This document shows positions 32,523-41,317 of a DNA stretch of 64,000 nt, piece after piece. The notes under the pieces are model-generated. The model was not told where the DNA came from and ran no database searches. It saw nothing but the letters and a program-made list of their open reading frames with translations. Made by a program: the position numbers and the translations under genes. The first letter of the stretch is position 1. Each line of letters opens with the position of its first letter. The DNA comes from Marinilabiliales bacterium. Lineage in GTDB: Bacteria; Bacteroidota; Bacteroidia; Bacteroidales; ML635J-15. Location: NCBI GenBank assembly GCA_002869385.1, contig PKTB01000006.1:152509-216508 (forward strand), read 5' to 3'.

Positions 32523-34940
32523 TTACTTCTTACATGTTTCACACCAAAGCTTTTTCACCTCAGTATTTACAAAAGTCTGTACCGATAATTTATCTCCTTT
32601 AAACAGATCACAGAAGAAATCCGTATCCTTTTCCTTTATCTTCGTCAGAGCATAATAGAAATTCTTAGAATGAACTTTATACTCTACCTTTGAACATGCT
32701 GTAGCATATGATGTCAATAAAACATATTGAACGTGCTCATCATAAATCCATGGTTCAAGTAGTCTAACAGCATATTCATAATCACCGTGATTAATAAAAA
32801 TACTTGACAATTTAAGTGCATTCTCCCATGAAAGCTCTTCAAACTTAATAATCTCTTTGATTTTACTTACACGTTCTGTAACCAATGGGTGATTATATCC
32901 AAGAGAATCTTTATATACATCCATCACCTTATATTGAAGCTCAATATTAAGCAAATCAACCAAATCTACTCTTACAGGCGTATTATATATTTTATCTATC
33001 CTTTCTTGTATCTTAACTGCCTCATCCTCATCAGATAAAATATTAAGAGTTACTTCACATAAAATATCATTATACTCAACATAAATATTTTCTTTATCAA
33101 GATTATTTAAATCATCAATCTTTTCCATGTATTCATCATCCAAAGGATCTTCAAAGATAAACTGAGTTAACCAGATTTTATTCATATTAAGTCCGACATA
33201 TTCCTTCCCTTGAGGAATTCTCATATCAGATACAGCATTTTCATTGTATCTACCTTCAACAACACGAATCAAAATATATTTTTGGATAGCTAAGGCTTTA
33301 TCCAATTGCCCTGCTTCAACAGCTTTATTAAATTGGTCAACAACATATATCTGTTCTTTTTCACCTTCAATATCATAAGTAACCCAGATTACAACATCAG
33401 CATAACGGTGATTTTCAAGCATAAACTCCATTTCTGCTGCATGTGAGTTAACATAAGCAACAGCTTCTTCTAGTTCCATATTACAAACTTCTTCATAGAT
33501 AGTTCCCTTGGCATCAGCTTTAAGATCTTTAAAGTTTGGTTCAGTAACAATAGAGTCAACAATACTGGCATTTTGATTCATCTCAAATGCTTTAACAATA
33601 CTTTGCGCTCTCTTACGCTGAAGAACAGCATTCTCTGAAATTGTACCTTCCAATGATGAATATGCGGAGATAAATATCTGATTTATAATAAATGCAGGCT
33701 CATTTAGTGCATTAAGAACAGGAACCATGTCTTCAGGATCATATTCGTATTTTGCTTTCTCGAAAGGAATACGGAATTTCAACTCTGTGCTTGTTGCTGT
33801 TGGCGCATATTCTGGAACTCCTGCAGGTAAAATTGTATCTGGTAATAAACCTATCTCAGGAACAAAATCATAAAATTTATCATCAACATATGATGGTGGC
33901 ACATTATAACAAACATGCTTATCTTTGATGATCATTAGGTTAAGTTCAACATCTTCAGGCCTAAACTCTAATGGTAATTCGCCTAGGATTACCTCAAGTT
34001 TTGTAACTTTATTTCTTCTTCCTTCACCAGGAGCAATATTTTTCTTGTAGATTTTCTTTGACCACACTCGTTTGGTCATATAACCAATATTAACCTGAGA
34101 ATAATCAGCTAGATTTTGCCCACGACAGTTATTAAATTGTTCTTTTTGAATAATATCAACAGCTAGAGCATCTTTTTTACCTCTTAAGAATCTTCTAAAC
34201 TTTTTTAGGTCATTATATTTAAAAACAATCTCACCATTATCATTTATATATAGATGCTGTTGAAGATCCATGTAATTAGGCATTTTACGACCTACTTTTT
34301 TACATGCTCTTTCATAATAAGGTTTTAAGCCATATTTTTTTGTTGTCACAGGAACTGTCAACTCTCCAGAGATATCTCCAGAAGGCATAAAACTAGCATA
34401 ATTACCAACATACATTGAGACAAACAATTTCTTGCCTTTCTCATCAACACGTCCTGCTGCTCCGGCAAAAAAGTATTTTTGTGAAAACAAAGTTCTTGAA
34501 TACTTACTGTTAGCCCATTTCTGAACTAATTCATCAGCGAGCGCATCATAACTAATATATTCGTTAGAAACTTTAATGGTTGCTCTTCCAATAACCTCAT
34601 CTCCAACACCTGTTCCACCTACAAGATACAATCTATCTCTTACAGTTTTATATTTACCTCCTCCTTCAAGACTGGCTTTTTCATCCTCAGCCATTATCAT
34701 TGCATGCTCACGTGCAGGTTTCATTAAAAACTCACTTGGCTCATAACCTTCCAAGCCTATTGAATCCATATAATAATTCAATTTATATAAAAGAACATCC
34801 TGTAAAAGTTTGTCATTAAACGCTGCTGGGTCAATAGGATCATCACTATACACATCCCCATCCATAAATCTTTTCTGTGCTTGCAAACTCATTGTCATAA
34901 CAAGCAAAACAAGTGTTGAGAAAATAAAAAGCCTTTTCAT
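32523..34940 (-). CDS. CAP/SCP-domain protein with C-terminal OmpA-like region
   Basis: An 805-aa exported protein (signal peptide ending LQAQ). Residues about 30-190 look like a CAP/SCP domain: LLQDVLLYKLNYYMDSIGLEGYEPSEFLMKPAREHA..., FAGAAG...LFVSMYVG. The catalytic-type His/Glu pairs are only partly recognisable. Residues about 390-460 (FIINQIFISAYSSLEGTISENAVLQRKRAQSIVKAF) match the OmpA C-terminal core strand-helix and would contact peptidoglycan. The last 250 aa are helical with a Cys-rich end (CETCKK). I do not know this combination; it may be a wall-associated protein. Confidence 0.6.
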   Translation of the reverse strand: MKRLFIFSTLVLLVMTMSLQAQKRFMDGDVYSDDPIDPAAFNDKLLQDVLLYKLNYYMDSIGLEGYEPSEFLMKPAREHAMIMAEDEKASLEGGGKYKTVRDRLYLVGGTGVGDEVIGRATIKVSNEYISYDALADELVQKWANSKYSRTLFSQKYFFAGAAGRVDEKGKKLFVSMYVGNYASFMPSGDISGELTVPVTTKKYGLKPYYERACKKVGRKMPNYMDLQQHLYINDNGEIVFKYNDLKKFRRFLRGKKDALAVDIIQKEQFNNCRGQNLADYSQVNIGYMTKRVWSKKIYKKNIAPGEGRRNKVTKLEVILGELPLEFRPEDVELNLMIIKDKHVCYNVPPSYVDDKFYDFVPEIGLLPDTILPAGVPEYAPTATSTELKFRIPFEKAKYEYDPEDMVPVLNALNEPAFIINQIFISAYSSLEGTISENAVLQRKRAQSIVKAFEMNQNASIVDSIVTEPNFKDLKADAKGTIYEEVCNMELEEAVAYVNSHAAEMEFMLENHRYADVVIWVTYDIEGEKEQIYVVDQFNKAVEAGQLDKALAIQKYILIRVVEGRYNENAVSDMRIPQGKEYVGLNMNKIWLTQFIFEDPLDDEYMEKIDDLNNLDKENIYVEYNDILCEVTLNILSDEDEAVKIQERIDKIYNTPVRVDLVDLLNIELQYKVMDVYKDSLGYNHPLVTERVSKIKEIIKFEELSWENALKLSSIFINHGDYEYAVRLLEPWIYDEHVQYVLLTSYATACSKVEYKVHSKNFYYALTKIKEKDTDFFCDLFKGDKLSVQTFVNTEVKKLWCETCKK

Positions 34941-35040
34941 CTACGGTATTTATTTGGTTAATATTATTTTTGCCTAAAATAATAAAATATATTTATTTGG
35001 AAAACATAATTGGAGTTTTGCTATTAACATCTTATAAACT

Positions 35041-35421
35041 ATGTATGAACAAGTGAGAATAGACAAATACTTATGGGCGGTAAGAATTTATAAAACAAGG
35101 AGTTTGGCAAGTGATGAGTGTAAAAAAGGACATGTTCTAATTGACGATGCTCCGGTAAAACCATCTAAAATGATCAAACTAAATGATAGAATAGATATCA
35201 AATTCCCACCAATGATACGTAGTTTTATTGTAACCGGACTAATAGAAAAAAGAGTTTCAGCAAGCCTGGCTAAAGAAAATGTTAAGGAAATAACTGAGCA
35301 AAGTGAATTTGATAAACTTTCAATGACCAAAAACAATTATATACTAAGAGATAAAGGTACAGGAAGACCTACAAAAAAAGAAAGAAGAATTATTGATAAA
35401 TTTAAACATAACGAAAAATGA
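35041..35421 (+). CDS. S4-domain RNA-binding protein (Hsp15-like)
   Basis: A 126-aa basic protein. The first 60 residues are an S4 RNA-binding fold (RIDKYLWAVRIYKTRSLASDECKKGHVLIDDAPVKPS...LNDRIDI), as in the heat-shock protein Hsp15 that binds free 50S subunits with nascent chains. The C-terminal tail is Lys/Arg-rich (GRPTKKERRIIDKF). Overlaps the next gene by ATGA, a coupling signal. Confidence 0.85.
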   Translation: MYEQVRIDKYLWAVRIYKTRSLASDECKKGHVLIDDAPVKPSKMIKLNDRIDIKFPPMIRSFIVTGLIEKRVSASLAKENVKEITEQSEFDKLSMTKNNYILRDKGTGRPTKKERRIIDKFKHNEK

Positions 35422-35948
35422 TTATTGCAGAACAAAAGAAAAAAGAAAACATAGTTGAATATATTCTTTATATCCGTCAGATACAGGAAATCTTAAGAGC
35501 GAATAAGTTTGATATTAACAAAATCGAAGAATTAGTTATTAACAAATATGATGTAAGTGATTCTATAAAAGATGAAATCAGGAACTGGTACACTGATTTA
35601 ATCTTGGCAATGAAGCAAGAAAAAATTGAAGAATCCGGTGATTTAGAACTAATCAAGATTCTAATTAAAAATCTCGACTATATACATGACTCTTTATTAA
35701 AAGACCCTGAAGATTTTAAACATAAAGAGCTATTCAGATGGGCAGAGCCAAACATTAAAGAATATCGAAATCTGTCTAATGCAGATAAAGAGTCTGATGT
35801 TGAAGTCTGCATTAATGCAATTAATAGCTTATTATTATTGAGGCTTAAGAATCAGGCAATTTCAGAAGAAACTGCTCAGGCAATGCAAACTTTCACAAAT
35901 CTACTTGCTAATATTGCTTTGCACTATCATCAAAAAGATGTAAACTAA
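35418..35948 (+). CDS. DUF4924-like protein
   Basis: A 176-aa, all-helical, acidic cytoplasmic protein (IVEYILYIRQIQEILRANKFDINKIEELVI, AQAMQTFTNLLANIALHYHQ). Recognised as the Bacteroidetes-restricted DUF4924 family; function unknown. Its start overlaps the stop of the S4 gene (ATGA), and its stop overlaps the convergent gldB end by four bases. Confidence 0.65.
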   Translation: MIIAEQKKKENIVEYILYIRQIQEILRANKFDINKIEELVINKYDVSDSIKDEIRNWYTDLILAMKQEKIEESGDLELIKILIKNLDYIHDSLLKDPEDFKHKELFRWAEPNIKEYRNLSNADKESDVEVCINAINSLLLLRLKNQAISEETAQAMQTFTNLLANIALHYHQKDVN

Positions 35949-36985
35949 TCGTATTTGGGGTTATACTCTGATAAATTTAGAATTTTTTGGTAATCGTTTT
36001 CTTCCATTAACTCGGGAACAGATACATTATTATTATCCATATAAGCTCTTACAATTTGTAAACCAATCCAATTTGCGACTCGTGGAGGGCTATCTTGACC
36101 AAATTGATTTGTATATGGTGCATTTTCAACAAACTTTTTTATTGTAAGATAATCTGTAACAAACAAAAGCTTATTTTCGACCAGGCTTGTCCAGATATCT
36201 CTTTCAAAATGATAACAAAATGCTAGCTGTTCCTCTGTAAACTTATTCTTTCTTGCCTCATCAAAGTCAGGATACATTGCATCAAGAAAATAGAGAATCT
36301 TACCATTATAAATCATAAAATTCAACAAATTCTCTTCGCTTGCATTCATAGGGTACTTATCTTGTGCCCATGCTGTCATTACATCTATAGGAATTTGAGA
36401 TTCTGTCATTTCTCTTTTTGCATATTCCGGTATTCCCAACATATCATACAACTCGCAGTCTTCACCAAGATATTTATCCAAACCTACTCCAATAAAACCT
36501 TCTGTAATAACAACAGATTGATTAAAACCTGCAACAAATGATACTATCCTCGGCACATTAACATCAGGATAATAATATATAAGGTGTTTAAACCCTTCTG
36601 TCAACTCATTATTCAAATCGGAACAATCAGAGTACTTTTGATCTACCTGTGTACTTGCTTCAACAACAGCATAATCATTCAAAAATGTATTTAAATAAAC
36701 CAAGTAAGATGAGTTATCGATTCCACCAATACCTATTATATCATAATTATATACCTCAAAAAAGTATCCGTATTTATCATAAATATTTTCAACTTCTTCA
36801 AAAGAATTATTTATCTGCTTAATATCCCGATCGAACCTTTCAATCTTGACTTCAAGCTCGATATCTGACACATCAACATCGAGTGGATTACGATTAACAA
36901 AATGCCTAATTACAAAAAAAGCAACAACTCCCACTACAGCAATTATGATAATATAAATTAAATTCTTTTTCATTTTACCTTTCAA
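35945..36985 (-). CDS. gldB: Gliding-motility-associated protein GldB-like
   Basis: A 346-aa protein with an N-terminal hydrophobic segment and a large periplasmic domain. The signature near the C-terminus (PPRVANWIGLQIVRAYM), plus LNTFLNDYAVVEAS and YPDVNVPRIVSFVAGFNQSVV, fit GldB, a protein needed for gliding and T9SS function in Flavobacterium. Typical GldB is a lipoprotein; here I see no lipobox cysteine, only a TM helix (IIIIAVVGVVAFFVI). Start may be Met5 (36973). A barrel gene and nadE lie next to it on the opposite strand, echoing the gldB-gldC-nadE neighbourhood of flavobacteria; gldC itself is not here. Confidence 0.8.
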   Translation of the reverse strand: MKGKMKKNLIYIIIIAVVGVVAFFVIRHFVNRNPLDVDVSDIELEVKIERFDRDIKQINNSFEEVENIYDKYGYFFEVYNYDIIGIGGIDNSSYLVYLNTFLNDYAVVEASTQVDQKYSDCSDLNNELTEGFKHLIYYYPDVNVPRIVSFVAGFNQSVVITEGFIGVGLDKYLGEDCELYDMLGIPEYAKREMTESQIPIDVMTAWAQDKYPMNASEENLLNFMIYNGKILYFLDAMYPDFDEARKNKFTEEQLAFCYHFERDIWTSLVENKLLFVTDYLTIKKFVENAPYTNQFGQDSPPRVANWIGLQIVRAYMDNNNVSVPELMEENDYQKILNLSEYNPKYD

Positions 36986-36999
36986 AAGAAAATTATTTT

Positions 37000-37007
37000 T
37001 ATTTTTG
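37000..37007 (+). promoter_or_regulatory. Putative -7 element TATTTTTG
   Basis: Matches TAnnTTTG, 33 bases before the ATG at 37041. No clear -33 at standard distance. Confidence 0.35.
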
Positions 37008-37040
37008 TATTAAATATACTAATTAAAAAACCATAAAGAT

Positions 37041-37739
37041 ATGAAAAAAATTGTTGTTTGCATACTAGCAATCGTTTTAAGCGGTAGCATCTTCGCTCAG
37101 AAAATTTCAGGTGGATTATTTTTCGGTCCAACAATGTCATGGATGAGTACTGACAGTAAGACCATTACAACTGAGGGAATGAAATTCGGATATAATTTTG
37201 GTGCATTATTGGACATCAATCTTATCGATAATTTTGCAATTTCTACAGGTGTTAAGTTTAATAATATGGGTGGAACCGTAAACTTTACTTATGGTGCATT
37301 TGGTGTTGAACCTGACGAAGGCCCTGCATATGACACCCTAACTGCCGGAAGCGCTATTAAATACAACTTAAATTATCTTGCTATACCTGTTGGATTTAAA
37401 GGTAAAACTAACGAAATAGGTTATCTGACATATTTCCTCAAAGCAGGTGTAACCCCTTTAGTTAACATTAAAACTTTATGTGATGTTAGTGGTTCTGTTA
37501 ACGAAGAGAGTATACTTCTTACCAAAGAGATTTCTTTAATCAATATGGGATGGCATATTGGTGGTGGTGCGGAATATTCATTGTCTTGGAATACAAGAAT
37601 ATTATTCGAAGTTCTTTACACAGGAGGCTTAATCGATGTTGATAATCCTGAAGTATTTACAGATGAAACGATGACATCAAAATCAAATCCAAAGGTTTCC
37701 TTAAGTGATATTCACTTAAAAGTTGGTATTTTATTCTAA
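37041..37739 (+). CDS. PorT-like outer-membrane beta-barrel protein
   Basis: A 232-aa protein with signal peptide ending SIFAQ, then KISGGLFFGPTMSWM and an 8-strand-like pattern (GMKFGYNFGALLDINLIDNFAISTG, LNYLAIPVGFKGKTNEIGYLTYFLKAGV, HIGGGAEYSLSWNTRILFEVLY), ending in LKVGILF with a terminal aromatic as is usual for barrels. Similar small barrels include PorT of T9SS, but sequence alone does not prove that role. A strong terminator follows. Confidence 0.7.
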   Translation: MKKIVVCILAIVLSGSIFAQKISGGLFFGPTMSWMSTDSKTITTEGMKFGYNFGALLDINLIDNFAISTGVKFNNMGGTVNFTYGAFGVEPDEGPAYDTLTAGSAIKYNLNYLAIPVGFKGKTNEIGYLTYFLKAGVTPLVNIKTLCDVSGSVNEESILLTKEISLINMGWHIGGGAEYSLSWNTRILFEVLYTGGLIDVDNPEVFTDETMTSKSNPKVSLSDIHLKVGILF

Positions 37740-37761
37740 AAACAAACTATTAATATAATGT

Positions 37762-37788
37762 ACCCGGGCAAATCACCCGGGTTTTTTT
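37762..37788 (+). terminator. Intrinsic terminator after the barrel gene
   Basis: Seven-bp stem ACCCGGG / CCCGGGT with a 7-base loop, followed by seven T. Confidence 0.85.
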
Positions 37789-37802
37789 AATTTTTAGCTA
37801 TT

Positions 37803-39455
37803 ATGAAAATCGCATTTGCACAGCTTAATTACCATATTGGAAATTTAGAATCAAATTCAGCAAAAATTATTGATGCAATAGAGCGCTCAAAAAAACAATC
37901 AGCAGATTTGGTAATATTTTCCGAGCTATCTCTCTGTGGTTACAGTCCTCATGACCTTTTAGAGCATCAGGATTTTATCGATAAATGCAAAGATTACACA
38001 AGCATAATAGCAAAACATACACAAAATATTGGTGTTATTATTGGTGTTCCGACTCTAAACCCCAATCCAAAAGGGAAAAATTTATATAATTCAGCTGTTT
38101 TTATAGCAGATGGAAAAATACAGGAAACTTTTAATAAAACCTTACTTCCTACTTACGATATATTTGATGAGTATCGACACTTTGAACCTAATGAAACATT
38201 CAAGCTGCTTGAATATAAAGGAAAGCGAATTGCAGTAACAATTTGCGAAGATCTTTGGGATGAACAAAGGACTTATGGTAATTTCAGTAAGGAAATGCTT
38301 TACAAAAATAGCCCTCTGGAGCATTTGTCAAAAATGAATCCGGATTTTGTCATTAATATTTCTGCTTCTCCATATTCATACAATCAGGCATCTAATAGAA
38401 AAGATATTTTAATCAATAATGCTAAAAAATACTCACTACCTATAATCTATGTTAATCAAACCGGGGCAAATACCGATTTAATTTTTGACGGTGGTAGTTT
38501 AGTAATAAACAAGCATGGTGAAACAGTTTTTGAGGGAAACTATTTTAAGGAAGATTTTGCAATAATTAAATCTGATGAAATATCTACAAGTGAAACTATA
38601 AAATGTACCGAGCGTAATAAATACGCTGATATCTACAATGCTTTAGTTCTTGGCATTCGCGATTATTTCTACAAATCAGGTTTTAAAAAAGCTGTATTAG
38701 GTCTTTCGGGTGGTGTTGATTCTGCATTAACACTTGCAATTGCAGTTGGTGCTTTGTGTGCCGAGAATGTTACAGCTATTTTAATGCCTTCTGCATATTC
38801 AAGTTCACATTCTATTGATGATGCAATTGATATGGCACAAAGATGTAAAATTGATCATCATACGATTAGTATTGAAGAGAGCCGTTTAAGGTTTGAAGAA
38901 ACAATGTCTAGTGTTTTTAAAGGTACTAAAGCTGGAATTGCAGAAGAAAACATTCAAGCACGACTAAGAGGCAGTATTTTAATGGCTTATTACAATAAAT
39001 TTGGATGTATATTATTAAACACTTCCAATAAAAGCGAAGCAGCTGTAGGATATTCTACACTTTATGGGGATATGAACGGAGCTTTATACGTACTTGGTGA
39101 TGTTTATAAAACAGATGTTTATAAACTTTGTCATTATATTAATAAAAATATTGCAGACATAATTCCTGAAAACACTATAACAAAGCCACCATCAGCAGAA
39201 CTTCGACCTGATCAAAAAGACAATGACTCATTACCTGAATATGACATATTAGACAAAATTCTTTTTGGATATATCGAGCAAATGTTGCCAGCAGCAGAAA
39301 TAGAAAAGATTGTTCCTGACAGAGAAACCATAGACTTTGTAATTAAGATGGTCAACAGAACTGAATATAAAAGATACCAGTCGCCTCCTATTCTTAGAAT
39401 CTCATCAAAATCATTTGGTTTTGGTAGAAGAATGCCGATTGTAGCAAAATTCTGA
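37803..39455 (+). CDS. nadE: Glutamine-dependent NAD+ synthetase
   Basis: Last step of NAD synthesis: amidation of nicotinate-adenine dinucleotide using glutamine-derived ammonia and ATP. 550 aa. N-terminal nitrilase domain (residues 1-270) has Glu in FSELSLCGYSPHDLLEH, Lys in NKTLLPTYDIFDEYRHF, and Cys in VTICEDLWDE (E-K-C triad). The C-terminal NAD synthase domain carries the P-loop LSGGVDSALTLAIAV near 296 and NTSNKSEAAVGYSTLYGDMNG. Ends RRMPIVAKF as in the family. Transcribed alone after a terminator. Confidence 0.95.
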   Translation: MKIAFAQLNYHIGNLESNSAKIIDAIERSKKQSADLVIFSELSLCGYSPHDLLEHQDFIDKCKDYTSIIAKHTQNIGVIIGVPTLNPNPKGKNLYNSAVFIADGKIQETFNKTLLPTYDIFDEYRHFEPNETFKLLEYKGKRIAVTICEDLWDEQRTYGNFSKEMLYKNSPLEHLSKMNPDFVINISASPYSYNQASNRKDILINNAKKYSLPIIYVNQTGANTDLIFDGGSLVINKHGETVFEGNYFKEDFAIIKSDEISTSETIKCTERNKYADIYNALVLGIRDYFYKSGFKKAVLGLSGGVDSALTLAIAVGALCAENVTAILMPSAYSSSHSIDDAIDMAQRCKIDHHTISIEESRLRFEETMSSVFKGTKAGIAEENIQARLRGSILMAYYNKFGCILLNTSNKSEAAVGYSTLYGDMNGALYVLGDVYKTDVYKLCHYINKNIADIIPENTITKPPSAELRPDQKDNDSLPEYDILDKILFGYIEQMLPAAEIEKIVPDRETIDFVIKMVNRTEYKRYQSPPILRISSKSFGFGRRMPIVAKF

Positions 39456-39558
39456 CTTCGTAATATGGAATTAAAATAATTATTGTATATTTAGCATACA
39501 AAAAGCAAAATCGTAACACATTTTGAAATAAACTGTTAAAAACTATAAGATTAAAATC

Positions 39559-39918
39559 ATGAAGAAAACTGTATTTATTATTTTGAGTTTAGCATTAATT
39601 CTAATGGTAACATCATGCGGAGGACCAAAAGCAGATGTAAAGAAAATGTTAAAAATGTATGAGGATTACACCGAGGTTGCAAACAAAGCTGTGGAAGACA
39701 AAGTTCTTGATGATAAAGAAGTTGAAGAACTTAACGAGATAATGGCAGACATTGAGGAGTTCGGTGAGGAAATGGATGAAAAATACGAAGATGACGAGGA
39801 TGCAACAAAAGAAGCTGAAGAATATCTATCTGATGAAAAGAATGCAGAAATTGTCAAAAATTATACAAAAGCATTAATGGCACTTTGGGATTGTGAAGGT
39901 GCTGAAAACTTAAATTAG
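39559..39918 (+). CDS. Small acidic lipoprotein, paralogue 1
   Basis: A 119-aa predicted lipoprotein (signal and lipobox MVTSCGGP, Cys near 20). The mature part is Glu/Asp/Lys-rich helix with the shared blocks KADVKKMLKMYEDYTEVANKA, DDKEVEELNEIM, MDEKYEDDED and ALWDCEGAENLN. First of three tandem paralogues, each about 120-142 aa, with the same order of blocks and a C-terminal CEG motif. Function unknown; the free Cys in CEG is conserved in all three. Confidence 0.7.
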   Translation: MKKTVFIILSLALILMVTSCGGPKADVKKMLKMYEDYTEVANKAVEDKVLDDKEVEELNEIMADIEEFGEEMDEKYEDDEDATKEAEEYLSDEKNAEIVKNYTKALMALWDCEGAENLN

Positions 39919-39938
39919 GCATTAAAGAATATAAATTA

Positions 39939-39971
39939 TTGAAAAAAATTTATAATTTATTTATATTTTTG
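39939..39971 (+). promoter_or_regulatory. Promoter of lipoprotein paralogue 2
   Basis: TTG at 39939-39941 and TATTTTTG at 39964-39971 with 22 bp between; leader of about 65 nt to the ATG at 40041. Confidence 0.45.
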
Positions 39972-40040
39972 TTTGAAATTTATAAAAATTTGCTTTAATT
40001 TACACTTTAAATAATTTTATAAACTTAAATTTTATCAATT

Positions 40041-40406
40041 ATGAAAAAAATCGCTATTTTATTAGGCTTAGCAGCTTTCATTCTTACTTTAGCATCATGT
40101 GGTGGACCAGAAGCTGACGCGAAAAAAATGATCAAAAAAATTGAAAAGTACACTGAAGTAGCAAAAGAAGCTGCTGAAGACAAAAAACTTGACGATGGCG
40201 AGATCGAAGAACTTAAAAAGTTAGCTGACGAACTTGACGAGTTTGAAAAAGAAATGGACGAAAAGTACAAAGACGACGAAGAAGGAAAAGAAGCAGTTGA
40301 CAAGTACATGGAAGACAACAAAGAAGAACTTGAAAAAGTTTACGAAGAATTCTTCTCAGCTATGATGGCTCTTTATGAATGTGAAGGTGCTGACAAACTT
40401 GAATAG
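40041..40406 (+). CDS. Small acidic lipoprotein, paralogue 2
   Basis: A 121-aa lipoprotein (LASCGGPEADAKKMIKKIEKYTEVAKEAAEDKKLDDGEIEEL), the most helical of the three, almost entirely charged between residues 25 and 100 and ending YECEGADKLE. Codons are mostly GAA/GAC/AAA, so the DNA is highly purine-rich. Followed by a strong terminator. Likely a surface or periplasmic coiled-coil protein. Confidence 0.7.
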   Translation: MKKIAILLGLAAFILTLASCGGPEADAKKMIKKIEKYTEVAKEAAEDKKLDDGEIEELKKLADELDEFEKEMDEKYKDDEEGKEAVDKYMEDNKEELEKVYEEFFSAMMALYECEGADKLE

Positions 40407-40430
40407 TATGTAGCAAAAAAAGATAAAAAG

Positions 40431-40454
40431 AGGCTGTTTCTACAGCCTTTTTTT
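40431..40454 (+). terminator. Intrinsic terminator after paralogue 2
   Basis: Stem AGGCTGT / ACAGCCT, loop of four, followed by a run of T. Confidence 0.88.
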
Positions 40455-40473
40455 GTACCTGTAAATATATTTT

Positions 40474-40902
40474 ATGAAAAAGACAATACTATTATTCTCT
40501 GTAATGGCCTTTATCGTTTTGGTTTCATGCAATAATGATAAGAACACTTCAAATGATAAAAACGATGAGACAATCGAAGATGTTAAAGTTAATACTCCTG
40601 AAGAAGATGTTCAGCATATGGTCGGTTTAGTTGAAAACTTTACTGCTATTGCAATGCAGGCAATGCAAGACAATTTCATTGACGATAAAGAAAGTAATCA
40701 AATAAATCAACTCAGCATTGAAATCAATGATTTTGAGAAAATGATAGATGAAAAATATCAGAAAGATGAAGAAGGTGCAAAACAAATAGAAAAGTACCTA
40801 AACGAAAATATGGAAGAAATCGAACTGATATATGAGCAATACTATGATGCTATTTTTAGTTTATATAAATGCGAAGGATCTGAAAAAATAAATATTAAAT
40901 AA
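40474..40902 (+). CDS. Small acidic lipoprotein, paralogue 3
   Basis: A 142-aa lipoprotein (VLVSCNNDKNTSNDK) diverged from the other two but with the same order: VQHMVGLVENFTAIAMQA, DDKESNQINQL, IDEKYQKDEEGAKQIEKYL, YYDAIFSLYKCEGSEKI. The extra length is a Asn/Asp/Lys linker after the lipid anchor. The Spy-like gene follows six bases later. Confidence 0.7.
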   Translation: MKKTILLFSVMAFIVLVSCNNDKNTSNDKNDETIEDVKVNTPEEDVQHMVGLVENFTAIAMQAMQDNFIDDKESNQINQLSIEINDFEKMIDEKYQKDEEGAKQIEKYLNENMEEIELIYEQYYDAIFSLYKCEGSEKINIK

Positions 40903-40908
40903 GAAACC

Positions 40909-41316
40909 ATGTCTGCAACGAAAGCAATCTTGTTTTTATCTGGAATTATACTTTCAGTAAACGCATATTCTCAAAAGCACCAGACTCCGGGGCCAATGCC
41001 ACACAAAAGTGTAAAAGAAAGAATGGAAATGATAGATAAAAAGATTTGTCAGAAGCTTGAGATAACTGATGACCAAGAAACTGCTATCAAAGATGCTTTC
41101 TATCAATTTTATAAATCAATGGATGAGTTAATGCCAAAACCGGATGATAAACATCCTGCAGGTCCTCCTCCAAAAGACAAAATTGAAGATCTCAAAAAAA
41201 TTAGAGATAATAAGATTAAAGAAGTATTAGCTCCTAAAACATATATAAAATACTTAAAACTGGAAAGGAAAACTAGGCCTCAACAGCCTCAAAATGCACC
41301 ACCTCCACCTCGATAA
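40909..41316 (+). CDS. Spy/LTxxQ-like exported protein
   Basis: A 135-aa protein with signal peptide (ending NAYSQ) and a helical domain: RMEMIDKKICQKLEITDDQETAIKDAFYQFYKSMDEL and KIRDNKIKEVLAPKTYIKYLKL, the pattern of CpxP/Spy-type chaperone-like proteins (L-T/I-x-D-Q). Pro-rich tail (PQNAPPPPR). Likely in one operon with paralogue 3; the start is six bases after its stop. Convergent with the next gene at one base. Confidence 0.6.
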   Translation: MSATKAILFLSGIILSVNAYSQKHQTPGPMPHKSVKERMEMIDKKICQKLEITDDQETAIKDAFYQFYKSMDELMPKPDDKHPAGPPPKDKIEDLKKIRDNKIKEVLAPKTYIKYLKLERKTRPQQPQNAPPPPR

Positions 41317-41317
41317 G

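Noticed and set aside
35418-35948. gldC next to gldB
   Set aside because: The 176-aa helical protein does not look like GldC, and it is convergent to gldB, not downstream of it.
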